Source of the DNA: Loxodes magnus
Taxonomy: Eukaryota > Ciliophora > Karyorelictea > Loxodida > Loxodidae
Reading direction: 5' to 3'
Length of the DNA stretch: 64,000 nt
Assembly (NCBI GenBank): GCA_946699065.1
Contig: CAMPDV010000078.1
Coordinates: forward strand, 124,001 to 188,000
Part shown: in pieces, positions 49,102 through 60,844 of the stretch
Position numbering within the stretch: position 1 is the stretch's first letter
Layout of the letters: each line of letters opens with the position of its first letter
Notes under the pieces: generated by a model
Told to the model about the DNA's origin: nothing
Database searches by the model: none
Seen by the model: only the letters and a program-made list of their open reading frames with translations
Position numbers and translations under genes: made by a program

Positions 49102-51299
49102 AATAGTAATTAATTAATGTAAATCCTCCTTTAATAGAATCATCAAAGGTTTTAGCTTAATAAAAAACTTAAGTCCGAATCTACTTTAATAATTCAGAGA
49201 GTTATATCTCTTAATCTCCAATTTTTATAAAGTTTATTAATGTCAATTAATTGATCAATCTCACTTAGTTTCTTTTTCTTTTAACCAATTGCTGTTACAA
49301 GCATTTAAATATATATCCTTTTATTAGATAAAGAAACATACTTTTGTCTAAGTTAATTAGAAATAAGATATCTTAGCTATTAAATTTAATATTCTTAAAA
49401 TAAAAGGAAAAGTGTAATATTTGTCTTAGATTTATATTCTATTTAGCTTTCAATCTTATAAATTACTTTATTATGACAAAAGTGAATTATTTTCAAATTT
49501 TTATATTAATAAGGCTATCTAAGTGTTAAAGCATTAAACTTTTATTATTTAGAATATCTTCTTATATTAAAGGAGAATAGACTATTATAAACTAAATTAC
49601 ATATAGCTTATTAATAGAATATTTTAGATTATATCTTAGTAAATTGGATATAATGAAGATCATAATATTACTATTTATATATTTTAGTATTTAATAGTAA
49701 TAATATCTAAATTCATAAAGTGTATGGTATTAATTTATATGATAGGTTTATATCTTCTTATGCTATACAAATCTATAAGCACTATATAAGAATATAAACT
49801 TAGTTGCTATTAGATATGTTATAAATAATATTTAAATTACATCTTATCTAAAAGGATATCTAATATTATTAATTCTTTAAATGTTTAAAACATTAAGAAA
49901 TAAAATTATTATTAAATAGATTAAATTAAAATATTCTAAAGTATTTTAAAGTAGAAATTTTATACTAGAACTAAAATATTTACTTATAATCCATGTTTAA
50001 TAACTTGAATGAAAGTATTTAATTACTTATTTAAAAGTAAATATTACATCTTAAACCTTTAAAATAATTATCAAAAATTATAAGATTTATAAAAACTTAA
50101 AATTAGAAGAAATAGAATTAGCCATAATTATTATAAGTTACTTTCAATTAAAAAAATTTATAAGGCTTTATCTTTTCTATGAATATGAAGTCCTAAAATT
50201 TAAATTTAACTTTCGAGAAGATAGATTGAATATAAAATAGGAAAAAAGAATAGAAAACTATAAAATAATAAATCTATGCTATATTTTGAAGGATTTTTAA
50301 TTGAAATAAATCAAAAGTTACTATGAACAAATAAACTTAAAATTAATTTAATAATCTAAACTATTTCTATAAAATAAAGATAAAGCTATATATAAATTAA
50401 ATGAAGCTTATCTTTTTTAATAAAACAATTAATAATTATACAACTAACTTTACTTTTAGTCAACTTAATGAGATTAACTAAAGTTTAATTATTGATATCA
50501 TAAATGCTTTAATTATTATAACTATAAATTAATTTAAAAATAATAGCTTTGCTTATTAAATAAAAATTAATAAAATATGAACTAAAGCAACAAAGTAATC
50601 TTTATATACTATTTCTTTATTTATTTTATTAAATAGACAGACATTAAATCCTTTAGTTGATATTAATAAAAGATTAATAATAGAATAGGAATAATATATA
50701 TAATCTAAATCTATTAAATTAAGGATTAATTTATTTTAATATTAAGATAATTTATAATTATCAAACTTACACTAAAAATAAATAAGTTTAAGAACATTCA
50801 TTAAAATAGGTACTTCAAAACAGGTTTATGATTTGTAGCTAAATATAATTATAAAAATTAAATTTAGTTAAATTAAAAAATATAGAAAAATCAAAATTTT
50901 AAGAATATAATATCTTAAAGCTAGCAAAAAGTTTAAAATTAAATAATTATAAACTTAACACAAAAACTATTTGGATAAATGTATAATAAAAATTAAAGAT
51001 ATAATTAAAGCTAAACTTGAGAATGGTAATTAAACTATCTTTAAATATTTTAAAATATCAAAGCTTTCTTAAAAATTATTTATTCTATGTAATATGAAAA
51101 AACTATAAATAAAACTAAAGGGAGAAACAATATAAATATAGTAATTAGAATACTTTATCAAATAAATATTAGTATCACTAATAAGGATTTATTATATAAA
51201 GTAGATTAAAATTGAATAATAAAATTAATATCCTTAATTTATATCTATCTCAGTAATATTAATTTATTATTTACTAACATTCTAAAATACTTAATAAAA
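49102..51299. other. Long AT-rich spacer, nothing recognised
   Basis: Near pure A/T; no frame, array or RNA supported. Confidence 0.5.
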
Positions 51300-51372
51300 C
51301 GCCGACTAAGGGACTTGAACCCTTGACCACCAGCTTAAAAGGCTGGCGCTCTACCGACTGAGCTAAACCGGC
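51300..51372 (-). tRNA. trnK(uuu): tRNA-Lys (UUU)
   Basis: 73-nt cloverleaf on the reverse strand. Acceptor stem GCCGGTT/AGTCGGC (with two G-U pairs), discriminator G, D arm TAGCTCAGTCGGTAGAGC. The anticodon stem-loop is CCAGC-CTTTTAA-GCTGG with anticodon TTT, and the T arm is AAGGGTTCAAGTCCCTT. No intron or encoded CCA. Confidence 0.97.
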
Positions 51373-51433
51373 TTATTAAATATATCTTATATTTATTAAA
51401 TATTATCATTATAACAAATTAAAATAATAAAAA

Positions 51434-51506
51434 TGGAGAACACGGGTATCGATCCCGTTGCCTCTCGCATGCAAAGCGAGCGCTCTTCCATTTGAGCTAG
51501 TTCCCC
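51434..51506 (-). tRNA. trnA(ugc): tRNA-Ala (UGC)
   Basis: 73-nt cloverleaf on the reverse strand. The acceptor stem GGGGAAC/GTTCTCC has the G3-U70 wobble pair that identifies alanine tRNAs, with discriminator A. The anticodon stem-loop is CTCGC-TTTGCAT-GCGAG with anticodon TGC. It lies 61 bp from tRNA-Lys in the same orientation. Confidence 0.97.
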
Positions 51507-51754
51507 TTCATAAATATATATTCCCTTTTCTTAAATACATAAAAGAGGTATTAAAAAATAATTAGTATTATAGATTAATAAAGGATTATAACTTATTTAT
51601 TTAGCTATATTTTAATTATTTATTATGAGTTTTAAAATAGTTTCATTATTTGCTTAATAGTTATATTGCTATGTAATCGTAAAACCTATATTATGATTGT
51701 GCTGCTCTAAGATAATAAGATTATTATATAATTAATATTATTATATTATATTTT

Positions 51755-52252
51755 TAAAACAGCCATAGTTGTTCGAAGGTGAACAACAAGGTCATCTTCA
51801 TCAGAGCTTGGGGAAGTTAAGTACCCATAATCGACTTTATGTCTTCCTCTGCTTTGGTTTGGCCTCGAGACATAAGATTCTTAGACCTTCGACACTGGCT
51901 TAGTTTTAATTCTGGAACGAAAAAGAAATAATATTGCGAGCTTCATCAGAGGTGGGGAATTTAAGTACCCATAATTGACACATGTCGTCCTCTGCTTTGC
52001 TGATGCAATGAGACACAATCCTGCCATATCCTTGGACAGCAAGTATTAAAGATTACGAGTATTCTAAAATTATATCAGTATTGAACATTTTTATCAGTAC
52101 TGAATAATTATACCAGTATTGAACAAGGTTTATCAGTATCTGATAATTTTATCAGTAAGAAACATTCTTGTCAGTATGAAACATTTTTTTTAAAGAGCTG
52201 CGCACCAACGAGAGTGCTACGCGCTCTATAATCAAATTTATTTATTTATTTA
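51755..52252 (-). repeat. ~500 bp GC-richer element, copy 2 (inverted)
   Basis: Reverse complement of 27500-28022 over its whole length, from AACTATGGCTGTTTT to the TAAA run. Differences are scattered substitutions plus two short indels (around 51900 and 52035). The edges match copy 1 (TTTGATTATAGAGCGCGTAG next to TAAA repeats). It lies about 250 bp beyond tRNA-Ala. Insertion next to tRNA genes is common for small mobile elements, but two copies cannot show a preference. Confidence 0.85.
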
Positions 52253-52539
52253 TACTTTTTATTATTTGAATGAACTGTAATGTTTATAATTAAATTTTTA
52301 ATTTAATTTCTATTAATTTTTTATTTAGGTTTCATTGAAATTAATTTAATAAATCTTTTAAACTTTTACTTTTCTAAGCATCAGCAATAATTATAATTTT
52401 TCCTTCTTCATTATATATTATTTAAGTCACAAGTTTCTTAATATTTTTATAATTAAGTTTGATATAAATTAATTAATTTGAGGATCTGCTTATAAAATAA
52501 TATTTTATAATTAAGACATTTAGAATCAGTATTTAATTT

Positions 52540-53170
52540 GAAAATTACAAGAAAATATCTGAAAACTTGTATTGTATGCAGCTACCTTCATTTAAAGCAT
52601 AACTGGAAGGAAATTATGAAATATATTAATTTTAATACAATTCTTTTCCGTTTCGCATTATATACTTTGATCGTCTAAGTTATTAATGCAGTCTGTTATA
52701 AGTTGAGAACAAGCTAACAAGTTTACTTTTTAAGAAAAATTAAGATTTATATTGAATAAATTGTGAGTTCTGTTGAATTACATTTGTCACTATTATAAAT
52801 TAGAAGACTTAATTGCTAGAAAGTAAATGGATTGGTATTTTCTTAATATATATCTAATATGAAGATAAGCCTTTTACATTTAAAAAGTTTTAATGTTCGG
52901 TAATTAGCGCAAGTATTGGAATTTGAACTTTTTTAGCAATCTAGAATTGTCTGAATGAACTTTTTTAATCTCTACTGGAATTCCTTAGAAAAAAATGAAT
53001 CAAGGTTGCATTAGTCCTTGAGCGTAAAGTCTAAGTACTAGTTTACTCTGCAGTAATTATAATACCTTTTCCTATATTAAAATTGATCATAATTAGACTA
53101 AATGCTATATTCCACTATTCTGATCCTTATCTTTTTAAAATTAAAGCTAAATAATGTTTCTAATAGTTGT
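52540..53170 (-). pseudogene. Possible coding fragment, unassigned
   Basis: The reverse strand keeps one plausible frame for about 130 codons (SRLLKKFKFQYLRQLPNIKT, KAYLHIRYILRKYQSIYFLA, LACSQLITDCINNLDDQSIQ). No recognised domain, no firm start. Could be downstream sequence of the F-box/LRR gene or an independent remnant. Confidence 0.25.
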
Positions 53171-53405
53171 TATGATTCTGTATAGATAACTTAGATAATG
53201 AATATTCAAACATAAAAGAATTAGAAAAGTTAAATTTAAAAGTTTGATTATAAATAAATATGGAAATGATAATAATAAGAAATAAAGATTTATAAGAATA
53301 ATATTTTAAACCATGTAAATAATGGTATCCTATTATTTTATTTATTTATATCATTTAATTATCAAATATTTTATTAAGTCTATCAATTGTTTTCATTTTA
53401 AGTCT

Positions 53406-55662
53406 TCAACTAAAGTCTTCCTATTCTAAATTCATTTCTTCTATTTCGTTTAACTACTTAGAATTGTCATATTCAATTATTATTTTTTTAATTTTTGACT
53501 TAATTTAACGATATATTCTTCTTCTAATTTATAACAACCAGATAAATTTAATTTCTTTAAATTATTCCAAATTAAATATTAAAATCCTTATTCATCTTAT
53601 ATAGGAAATGCTTCTTAGTTTATTTCGTGATTGTTATTTAAGTTTAAGTATTCAAGCTAGTTACAGTTTTTTATTATTTAAATAGCATCTTCGTTACCTA
53701 AATTGCAAGAATTTAGCGATAGTTCTTTTAAAGTTAATATTTTTACTATTTCACTAATGCAACTTTTCTGGTTTATTTAACAATTAATAAGCTTAATTCT
53801 TTGTATTTACTAGCAGTAAGTATTGAATATCTTGAAAGTCTGTTTTTATAATCCTTCCATTTAACTAAGTTAAATTTCTTTTAATTTCTTTTAATTTTGT
53901 AATATAAAATGAATAGTTTAAGATTTAAGTTAAGTTGGTATAATTATAAGTATTAAATGTTCTTATTATAAATTCCTATTTAATGAAATGTCTAATCTTA
54001 AATATTATCTTATTTTTAAAGTTCCAATTTCTTTAGATTAGGAGAGTTTATAAATATCAGTTATAAAATGTCATCTCTTAAATTATTGCATCTATAAAAT
54101 CTAGCAGTCTCAAGTTAAAGTAACTTCCCATTTTAAGAGTTTAAATCTTATTCTACTGCTTAAATTCACTAAGCTAAGCTGGATTACTATAAATGTCAAT
54201 CATCTATAAAAGTGACTTCATAAAATGATATTGATACTAAGAAGGGAGAGTTATATAGGAGCAACTTGATAAATTGACTACTTATATATGCATTTCCAGA
54301 TAAGTATAATTACTATAACTTAAATTATTCCTAAATCTAGAAGTTAATATTATTCATTAGCTGCTATTCTTTTTCTTATATTTATACATTTTCTTATTCA
54401 TTCTCTTAAATTTCTAAATTGTATAAGCTGAGATCTTTCAAATTTTTAGATCTACAAACTAAAAGAATAAATCAATAGGAATTATAAAATTTTAGATTAT
54501 TAATCCTAATAGTTTATAAACTGTTTTGTCTATAAAACAATTTTTAAGTTTCTTACACTGAAGTATCTTTACATTCTATATCTAAATTTTATAGTTAAGA
54601 ACCCCCAAATTTATTTAATCATTTATTTAATATTTCAAGTTTTATAAGTGTAATAGTAATTAAATTAGGACCAAATTTTATTATACTTTATATATGAAAG
54701 GTAGAGTAAATGTTAATGTCTTGTAGATTTTTTCCTTTTACTTATAGAAAAAGTTTAATCTTTTCATATTCTAATTTAGTACTTTATAAATTTAGGCTTT
54801 TCAAATTCAAGTTTTAGCAATAATCTACCAAGAATTATCCCGTTAATTATTCAGCTTTTCGAAAATTAATTAATTCTAACTTAGGTAATTATTGTAAAAA
54901 CCATAAAGATTAATCATTTAAATCTTCAAGTATTCTTAAGACCCTTAGCTAGCTAAAATGAGAAATAGTAAAGCATAAGTTATTATTTAAGTTTATTCTA
55001 TCTAAATCCAAATCTTTCATTTTTAGTTATTAATTGTTTCTTAAAGATTTCAGTCTTTATTAGATACTAACTACCAATATATCAGAAATAAGATTTTTCA
55101 ATCTTTCAGGAAATTTATAAGTGCTTATTGTTAAAATCTCTACATCAGATTTAGATATTTACTTTAATGTTCATTTAACTTAGCTTTTGGTAATTTACTT
55201 ATCTTCTTAATAACTACCAATTTCTAGAGACCTATAAAAGTACCTATATTAGTTGAAATGTCTATTGACTTATTACAGAATAGCAATGTCTTTATTTTCT
55301 AAGAACTAAATAATGTAATTTATAATATTTTAATTCTTCCAAACTTTTTATATTTAGCTCTCATTCACTTATTAGTTTTATACTTAAAGCTCAATTTTAT
55401 TTATTTTAATAATATCTTCTTAGTTTCCCAGTGTATTTAGTTGGTGACTGAAATCTTAGTTTATATCTAGCTTCAATTCTATTCTTTGATGTTCTACTTA
55501 AAAACTATTTTGAAGCTTTGCTTCTTCGTTTCGTCCTAATCCTTTATCCTTTTAAGATTGAGATGAAAACGTAGCCTAGTTTTACTGATGTTCAGTTCGA
55601 TATATCTCGGTTAATTCCCTCTAGCGGGTTAGCTTTTTGTTATTAACACAACAAGCTCCCAT
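53406..55662 (-). CDS. F-box / leucine-rich-repeat protein with N-myristoylation signal
   Basis: The ATG at 55662 starts MGACCVNNKKLTRQRE. Gly2 followed by two Cys is the pattern for N-myristoylation plus palmitoylation, so membrane anchoring is likely. An F-box-like helix bundle lies at about residues 110-150 (IINYIIQFLENKDIAILQQV then NRHFNQYRYF). Leucine-rich repeats follow to the end, for example LSLNSCNLGNEDAIQIIKNC, LEYLNLNNNHEINQE and LKKLNLSGCYKLEEEYIVKL, of the cysteine-containing FBXL/AMN1 type. A frame change near 53.9 kb (LKEINLSQMEGLQ begins the new frame) and perhaps one more are needed. The stop is taken as TGA 53406-53408. By homology it would be a substrate receptor of an SCF ubiquitin ligase. 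Confidence 0.8.
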
Positions 55663-56166
55663 TTTATATAGTAAAAGATAGTGTGGTTGAAATAAGGTAT
55701 TTACATTGTAATTAGATAATTCTAAAGAGAATTATAGAGTAAATTCTAAAGTAAAGTATAGTTATAAAGACACTAATACTTTATATTTAACTATTACTAA
55801 ATCAGTTACTTCTATTCTTCTTAATTAACTACTATATACATCTCTACTTTATACTCTTACCTATATCTACTTACTATCTATTTCTCTACTTTAGATACTA
55901 TTAAGTTACCCACCTATCTTTATTCTAATCCTATCTACCCTTTACTTCAAAATCGCTTACTAACTTATTCCCATCTAATTACTAACTTTTTACAGTCTAT
56001 TCGCTATCCTTCCTTAAGAGACTAATCTATTATTTTAGATAATATGAAATGTTGCCTTAGAATAGAGTTACAGAATAACAGACTTTTGACTAAGAAATAT
56101 ATTTAAGATTAGGAATAAAAATAAGCTTTACTTAGACCTTTTAGAAGAATAGACTGAAGGTGATAA

Positions 56167-56685
56167 ATGCTTTCTTTAAAGGCTCTAAGAGAATTATAAC
56201 AAACTCAATCTCTTAAGACAGGAAGAAAGTTAAGCATTTACTTTATCAGCTTAAAGTTTGCTATTTAGTCTTAAATAATCAATTCTAGTGTTGAAGCTAA
56301 ACCAATTTCAAATTTTATCGATGATACTAAAACTTTCGATTGACTTAAAAGAGTGAATTAGAAAATTAAAAGCAGGGAAGAAGTTCAATTAAATATAAAA
56401 AGTAAACTTAAAAATAAGTTGAAATCAAATCTATAAAGTTAAACTCCCTTCTTATCCATAATAATGATATATAATCATCATATATCAAAGCTCAAATTCA
56501 ATTATATTGTACCTATGCAAATTAGAACTCTTTAAATAGAAACTAAGACAAGAGACTGGAAAGAGTGCTTAATCTAAGTGAATACCTAATAATAAAGACA
56601 TAAAATGGTAAATTTATTATTTGCTATATATAGATAAATAAAACTAGCTGGTGAAATATTAGAGATATAACTTCGAAAAAAATGA
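56167..56685 (+). CDS. Hypothetical protein, unassigned
   Basis: 172-codon frame from ATG 56167 to TGA 56683-56685. It includes FIDDTKTFDWLKRVNQKIKS with a TGA Trp, SREEVQLNIKSKLKNKLKSN and IRTLQIETKTRDWKECLIQV, a reasonable soluble, Lys-rich protein. Plausible sequence precedes the Met in the same frame, and reading through the final TGA stays plausible, so both ends are tentative. No family recognised. It converges on the protease pseudogene. Confidence 0.4.
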
Positions 56686-56839
56686 TTGCGATACAGAATG
56701 TAAAAGTATTATGTTAGTTATGTCTAAAACGAAGAAATTGAAGAGATATAGTTGTTTAATTAAGTGGCTATACCTAAGTTGGCTTACCACTGTATTTATT
56801 ATTATTTAATTGAAAAAAAACAAATATTTAGTCTACATA

Positions 56840-57848
56840 CTCATTGGCTTCATCAGTTGAGGCAACTTGACATTGTCCAACTAAAGCTCTTGAATCAATC
56901 TATTATATCCTTTCTCTCCTCATTATGTACCCCACGAATTATTGATTCTTAAATAGTCTTGCCCATTTTCAGTACCATAACTAACAAGATTTATACAATG
57001 GTTAGGTGAAGCTGAGTATTATCCATTATAAATGTCTCAAGAATAGAATGACCTATTTGATACATCAACTGCAACTGATATAATATGTCCATTTACTGCA
57101 TTTTTAAAAGCAACTTCATTAGAGAGAACTTCTACAAAGTTTGCTATTCCGGTAATAGTCTTGGATGAATCATATTTGCAGCTTCCATCTACACCAGTGT
57201 ATGGATAATCTGATTCAGTCTCTTCACTGTTCTATTGCCAATATTGGAAGGCAGAATCCACCCATCCACCATTGTATCCTTGGTTGCAAAATGAATTAGA
57301 GCAGTCAACTAGTTCTTATTCAGAGAAGGATTCCAATTGTGTCCAGTCTTTTGGAAGTAAGCTCCTTCCAAACTTCCTACATCACTGAAAGCATAGCAAC
57401 TTTCCCATTGGTTTTAATCTTTGACAGATTACAGCTCCCTTCAATTCCCAATCAAGAGAATCAGCAACATTTTATACATATTCATATATGTAGTTCTATG
57501 CCTTAAGTATCCTTGTATCCTAAGCAAGTCTTTCAGAATTCTTCGTTAGTCAAATCAGCGAAATGGTTAACTGCGAACTTTTTAATTAAGTTCATCTAGT
57601 TCTAGACTTTAATCCAGTAATAGCAATCATGGAAAATATTTTAGCTTTGCTATATCTCTTAGAAAGAACTATAAGTCTTGATGGATTTCTTATCGAAGGC
57701 TTGGAATTCAATCTATGATTCTTAGCATTTTCATGAAACTTAAATTTTACCATCGAAGCTCTTCTGTTGTTTTTTGCTGCAAGCCTCACTAAAGCGCTGA
57801 ACTGTTTAGGACAGCCAATAATTTAATAATTAACTTGCTAGAAGCCAT
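56840..57848 (-). pseudogene. Papain-family (C1A, cathepsin-like) cysteine protease, frame-broken
   Basis: The ATG at 57848 gives a signal-peptide-like MASSKLIIKLLAVLNSSAL. The I29 inhibitory propeptide follows (SFQEIQQSQNIFHDCYYW, then FAVNHFADLTNEEF). The mature domain starts near DSLDWELKGAV. The active-site Cys region is SVKDQNQWESCYAFSDVGSL (usual GSCWAFS), then ELVDCSNSFCNQGYNGGWVD, YPYTGVDGSCKYD, and NHCINLVSYGTENGQDYL, with Cys where Ala usually follows the catalytic His. RINNSWGTQWGEKGYNRL carries TGA at the second W. At least three frame changes (propeptide, before SVKD, before SEQELVDC) and another after GYNRL make it a pseudogene as it stands. When active it would be a lysosomal or secreted endopeptidase. 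Confidence 0.85.
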
Positions 57849-58199
57849 TTAATTTATTAAATTAGGTATTTTAAATTTAATTGGCTAACTAGAAAGTAAA
57901 ATTAAGTAATGTTTAACAATCTAAGCATTAAATACACTTATTTATGTCTAAAACTTTACTAGTTTAAGGTTTTAATCCTTTTAGCTTGCTTATTACTTCA
58001 TTCATTTTTCATTCTTTGTTGATTATAAGGTAAAGGGTATAATCTTTTAAGTTAAAGGAAAAATTATATAGCTTTGGTATGGAAAAGAGTGTTAGATTAT
58101 TCTAGAATTGATAGTGTAAATAGCAATTAAGAGGTTAGGCTAAGATATTTTTTCCAGTTTAGGTAATGTGTAAGAAAGAATTTAAATGGGAAAATCCTT

Positions 58200-58790
58200 C
58201 TAATAGTCTGTTGTTGGCATATATCAGCATGACTATTTCTAAAGCTACATTTATGAGATATAAGTGAGTGCCTTACTCTTTTAATTTAAGCTTTTTGATG
58301 GGGCTAAAAATGCGTGAATATCAAAAATTTAAATAAAAAATTATCAATAAACGCAGTCTAATTGATATAGTTACATCAGCTACTTAATTTATGAGATAAA
58401 GCTATAAATAATCAGGTTTCTGAACTAAGTTCAAAAGCAAAGCATCAACAAATTCCTAAGAATGAACAGAAAATGTTCAAATATTAGAGCATTTAAGAAG
58501 AAATGTCTAAAGTATAAAAGCTTAATAATTATAAGTTATGATAAAGGGAAATAAGTCTGAAAACTGTTATTCAAGCAAGGAGTTTTTAGTTCATGGATGT
58601 AAAATAAAGCAGATCTGTTGAGAGTTAGTAATACTGGAGATATTTTAGAAGTTTTTGATATGTTACAAAATCAGGACTTGAGATATACTTGAGATTAAGA
58701 AGCTTAGTTGTAGAGTGAAAGAAGATATATTTAGTTTAAGTAAATTAATAAAATAAACTAAATCAAGAAGGGTAAAAAATGTAATAATTA
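58200..58790 (+). pseudogene. Possible coding fragment, unassigned
   Basis: One frame gives REYQKFKQKIINKRSLIDIV, ENVQILEHLRRNVQSIKAQQ and ENCYSSKEFLVHGCKIKQIC with several TGA as Trp. Open over nearly 200 codons but no recognised domain; openness is weak evidence in this code. Confidence 0.25.
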
Positions 58791-59269
58791 TACAAAGCTT
58801 ATTTCAAGATCAAGTGAAAATTAATAGCTTCAAGAAGTGAAGGAGATAGAAGACTATAATAAATATTGACTTAGACATTTCTAAAAAGAGCTATCATTAG
58901 GTAAAATACTAAGCTTGTTTAAATTTTCCTTAATTTAAAATAAAGCAAGCAAATAACCATTTTTGTTAATATATTTATTAGATAAAAAAGGCTATTTAGT
59001 TAATTATTGATAATATGGGCTTGAATTATATAGAAAGACTGTCAATCAAAATTACCAGAGAGAAGTAAGATTTATTAATGCAGACTATTGGTATTGTATT
59101 CTACCGAAAGTATCATGTGCTAACTAACTTGATAGTTATAGTGATAAGAAGAATAATTAATAAATAGTAGGAAATTAAGTAGAAGTAAGTGTAGAATCTA
59201 TTTTATATTTTTAATTTTTTGATTCTTAAAATATAAAAGGCATTATACAATCATTCTGTAAAGCAACCT

Positions 59270-60110
59270 TGCAAAGTAATGTCGAAACTTTATCTACTTG
59301 TTAGCTGCTCTTAGTATACTAAGCATTGTTCTTCTTCTTTTATTCCATAACCTAGTATCTCTTTATTTTGCAATTTCTTATTATCGAGCTAGAAACAGAT
59401 CTTGCTTGCTTTACTCTTGCTACCTCAGCGCTTATATTATGACTCAAAATAATTATGGAAATTGAAACCTTCCTAATCAAGCATAAATTTTACTTAAGGA
59501 GAAGAAATTAAAAAATTAGAATAATCTATTCTATCTGCTATTAATTTATCTGAAGTTCTCGAAGGTAGGAATTTTTCCTAATATTCTTGGAAAGGGTTAA
59601 CTTCTTTCTACTACAGGAGGAGAAGAAAAAGAATGTTCTTGTTTCGTATTTACGCTACTACTATCTAGCACTTGATGAAAATTGAGTCATACTAGTCTTT
59701 ATTCTTAATGCTATTTAATGCTATTATCGTTATCTTCCCTGCTTCTAGCCAAATTTTCTATCGGGGAAGGAATTCTCTCGATTTTACCTCTTTAATAATT
59801 TCAGATCCACATTAAGGATAAACTTCTTACTATCAGCTGAATTAATTAAATTTTCATCATAAAAAGGCGAAATAGTTTCCTACAGCTAAATTAATTTCTT
59901 TCAGCGATTCAGATTCTTGGAATCTTTGGTTTATTATTATTAATTATTCTATTAAATTTCCTTAGTCTCTCAAGTAAATCCACAGCCAGTAAGGATTTTA
60001 TTAATATCAGCGAAATTATCCGAAATGCCTTCTTAAAATTCTAGCAGTGAACTTTTTTTAGTCTCTTATTTTAAGGCATTGGATTGATTTTCCATTTTAT
60101 ACATTTTAGC
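59270..60110 (-). pseudogene. Possible coding fragment, unassigned
   Basis: The reverse strand has protein-like pieces in two frames (FILNVDLKLLKRQNRENSFP; SDKLIADRIDYSNFLISSPQ; FNFHNYFESQYKRWGSKSKA). GC content is above the spacers. No family and no clear start. Confidence 0.3.
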
Positions 60111-60844
60111 ATTTTATTTCTTTAATAAAATAGAAATTTTTTTTAATTTTAACGAATTGAAAAATAAAGTAAATAGAGTATTCTAGGTATATGAAATAAA
60201 TATTTTACAGACCTTTATAAAGAAGATTTCTAAGAAAATAATGTTCTAATTAAAATAACCATATAGCTGATAGATCTTTTTATATATTAATATTTTATTT
60301 TTTATTTATTTTTGCTTGAGATAATTAGAGTAAATATTTCAAATCTTAATAAATGCATCAACCTTCATAAAGCTTTAGAACTGTAGTCTATAAAGGATAC
60401 ACTGACTCTTATTCTATTTATTTTAAATCTCACCTAAAATTACATTGAAGATTTCTTTCAAATAAAAAGATTAAAGACATCTCTAATATTTAAGCAAATT
60501 TAATTATAATGTAGAGTTCTTCAATTAATTAATATCTTTTATACAATAGCAAATTATTTAATTAAAATTATAAAATGGTAATAATTTATCCTTTTATTTA
60601 AAAGTAAAAAGATATAAAATAATTAAAATTGTAAAAGCTTGTACAATGTTCTATTAGTTTTATATCTGTCTTGTTTTAAGACAAAAATAGAATTTTTAAA
60701 TAAATGTTTTAGAAATAAGATATTTATAAATATGCTTATTAAATAAGTAATTTAATTGTTTAATTGTATTGAAATTAAGTAAGGAAAATTATTAGTCTAG
60801 TTATTTTAATTAAATAGTTATTAAAGTAAGTTATAAAAATTAAA

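Noticed and set aside
27500-52252. Maverick/Polinton-like giant transposon bounded by the inverted elements
   Set aside because: No polymerase B, retroviral-type integrase, ATPase or capsid gene was recognised between the repeats, and tRNA genes lie inside.
57592-57789. 65-codon basic frame on the - strand
   Set aside because: Alternative frame across the protease propeptide; the propeptide frame is conserved, this one is not.
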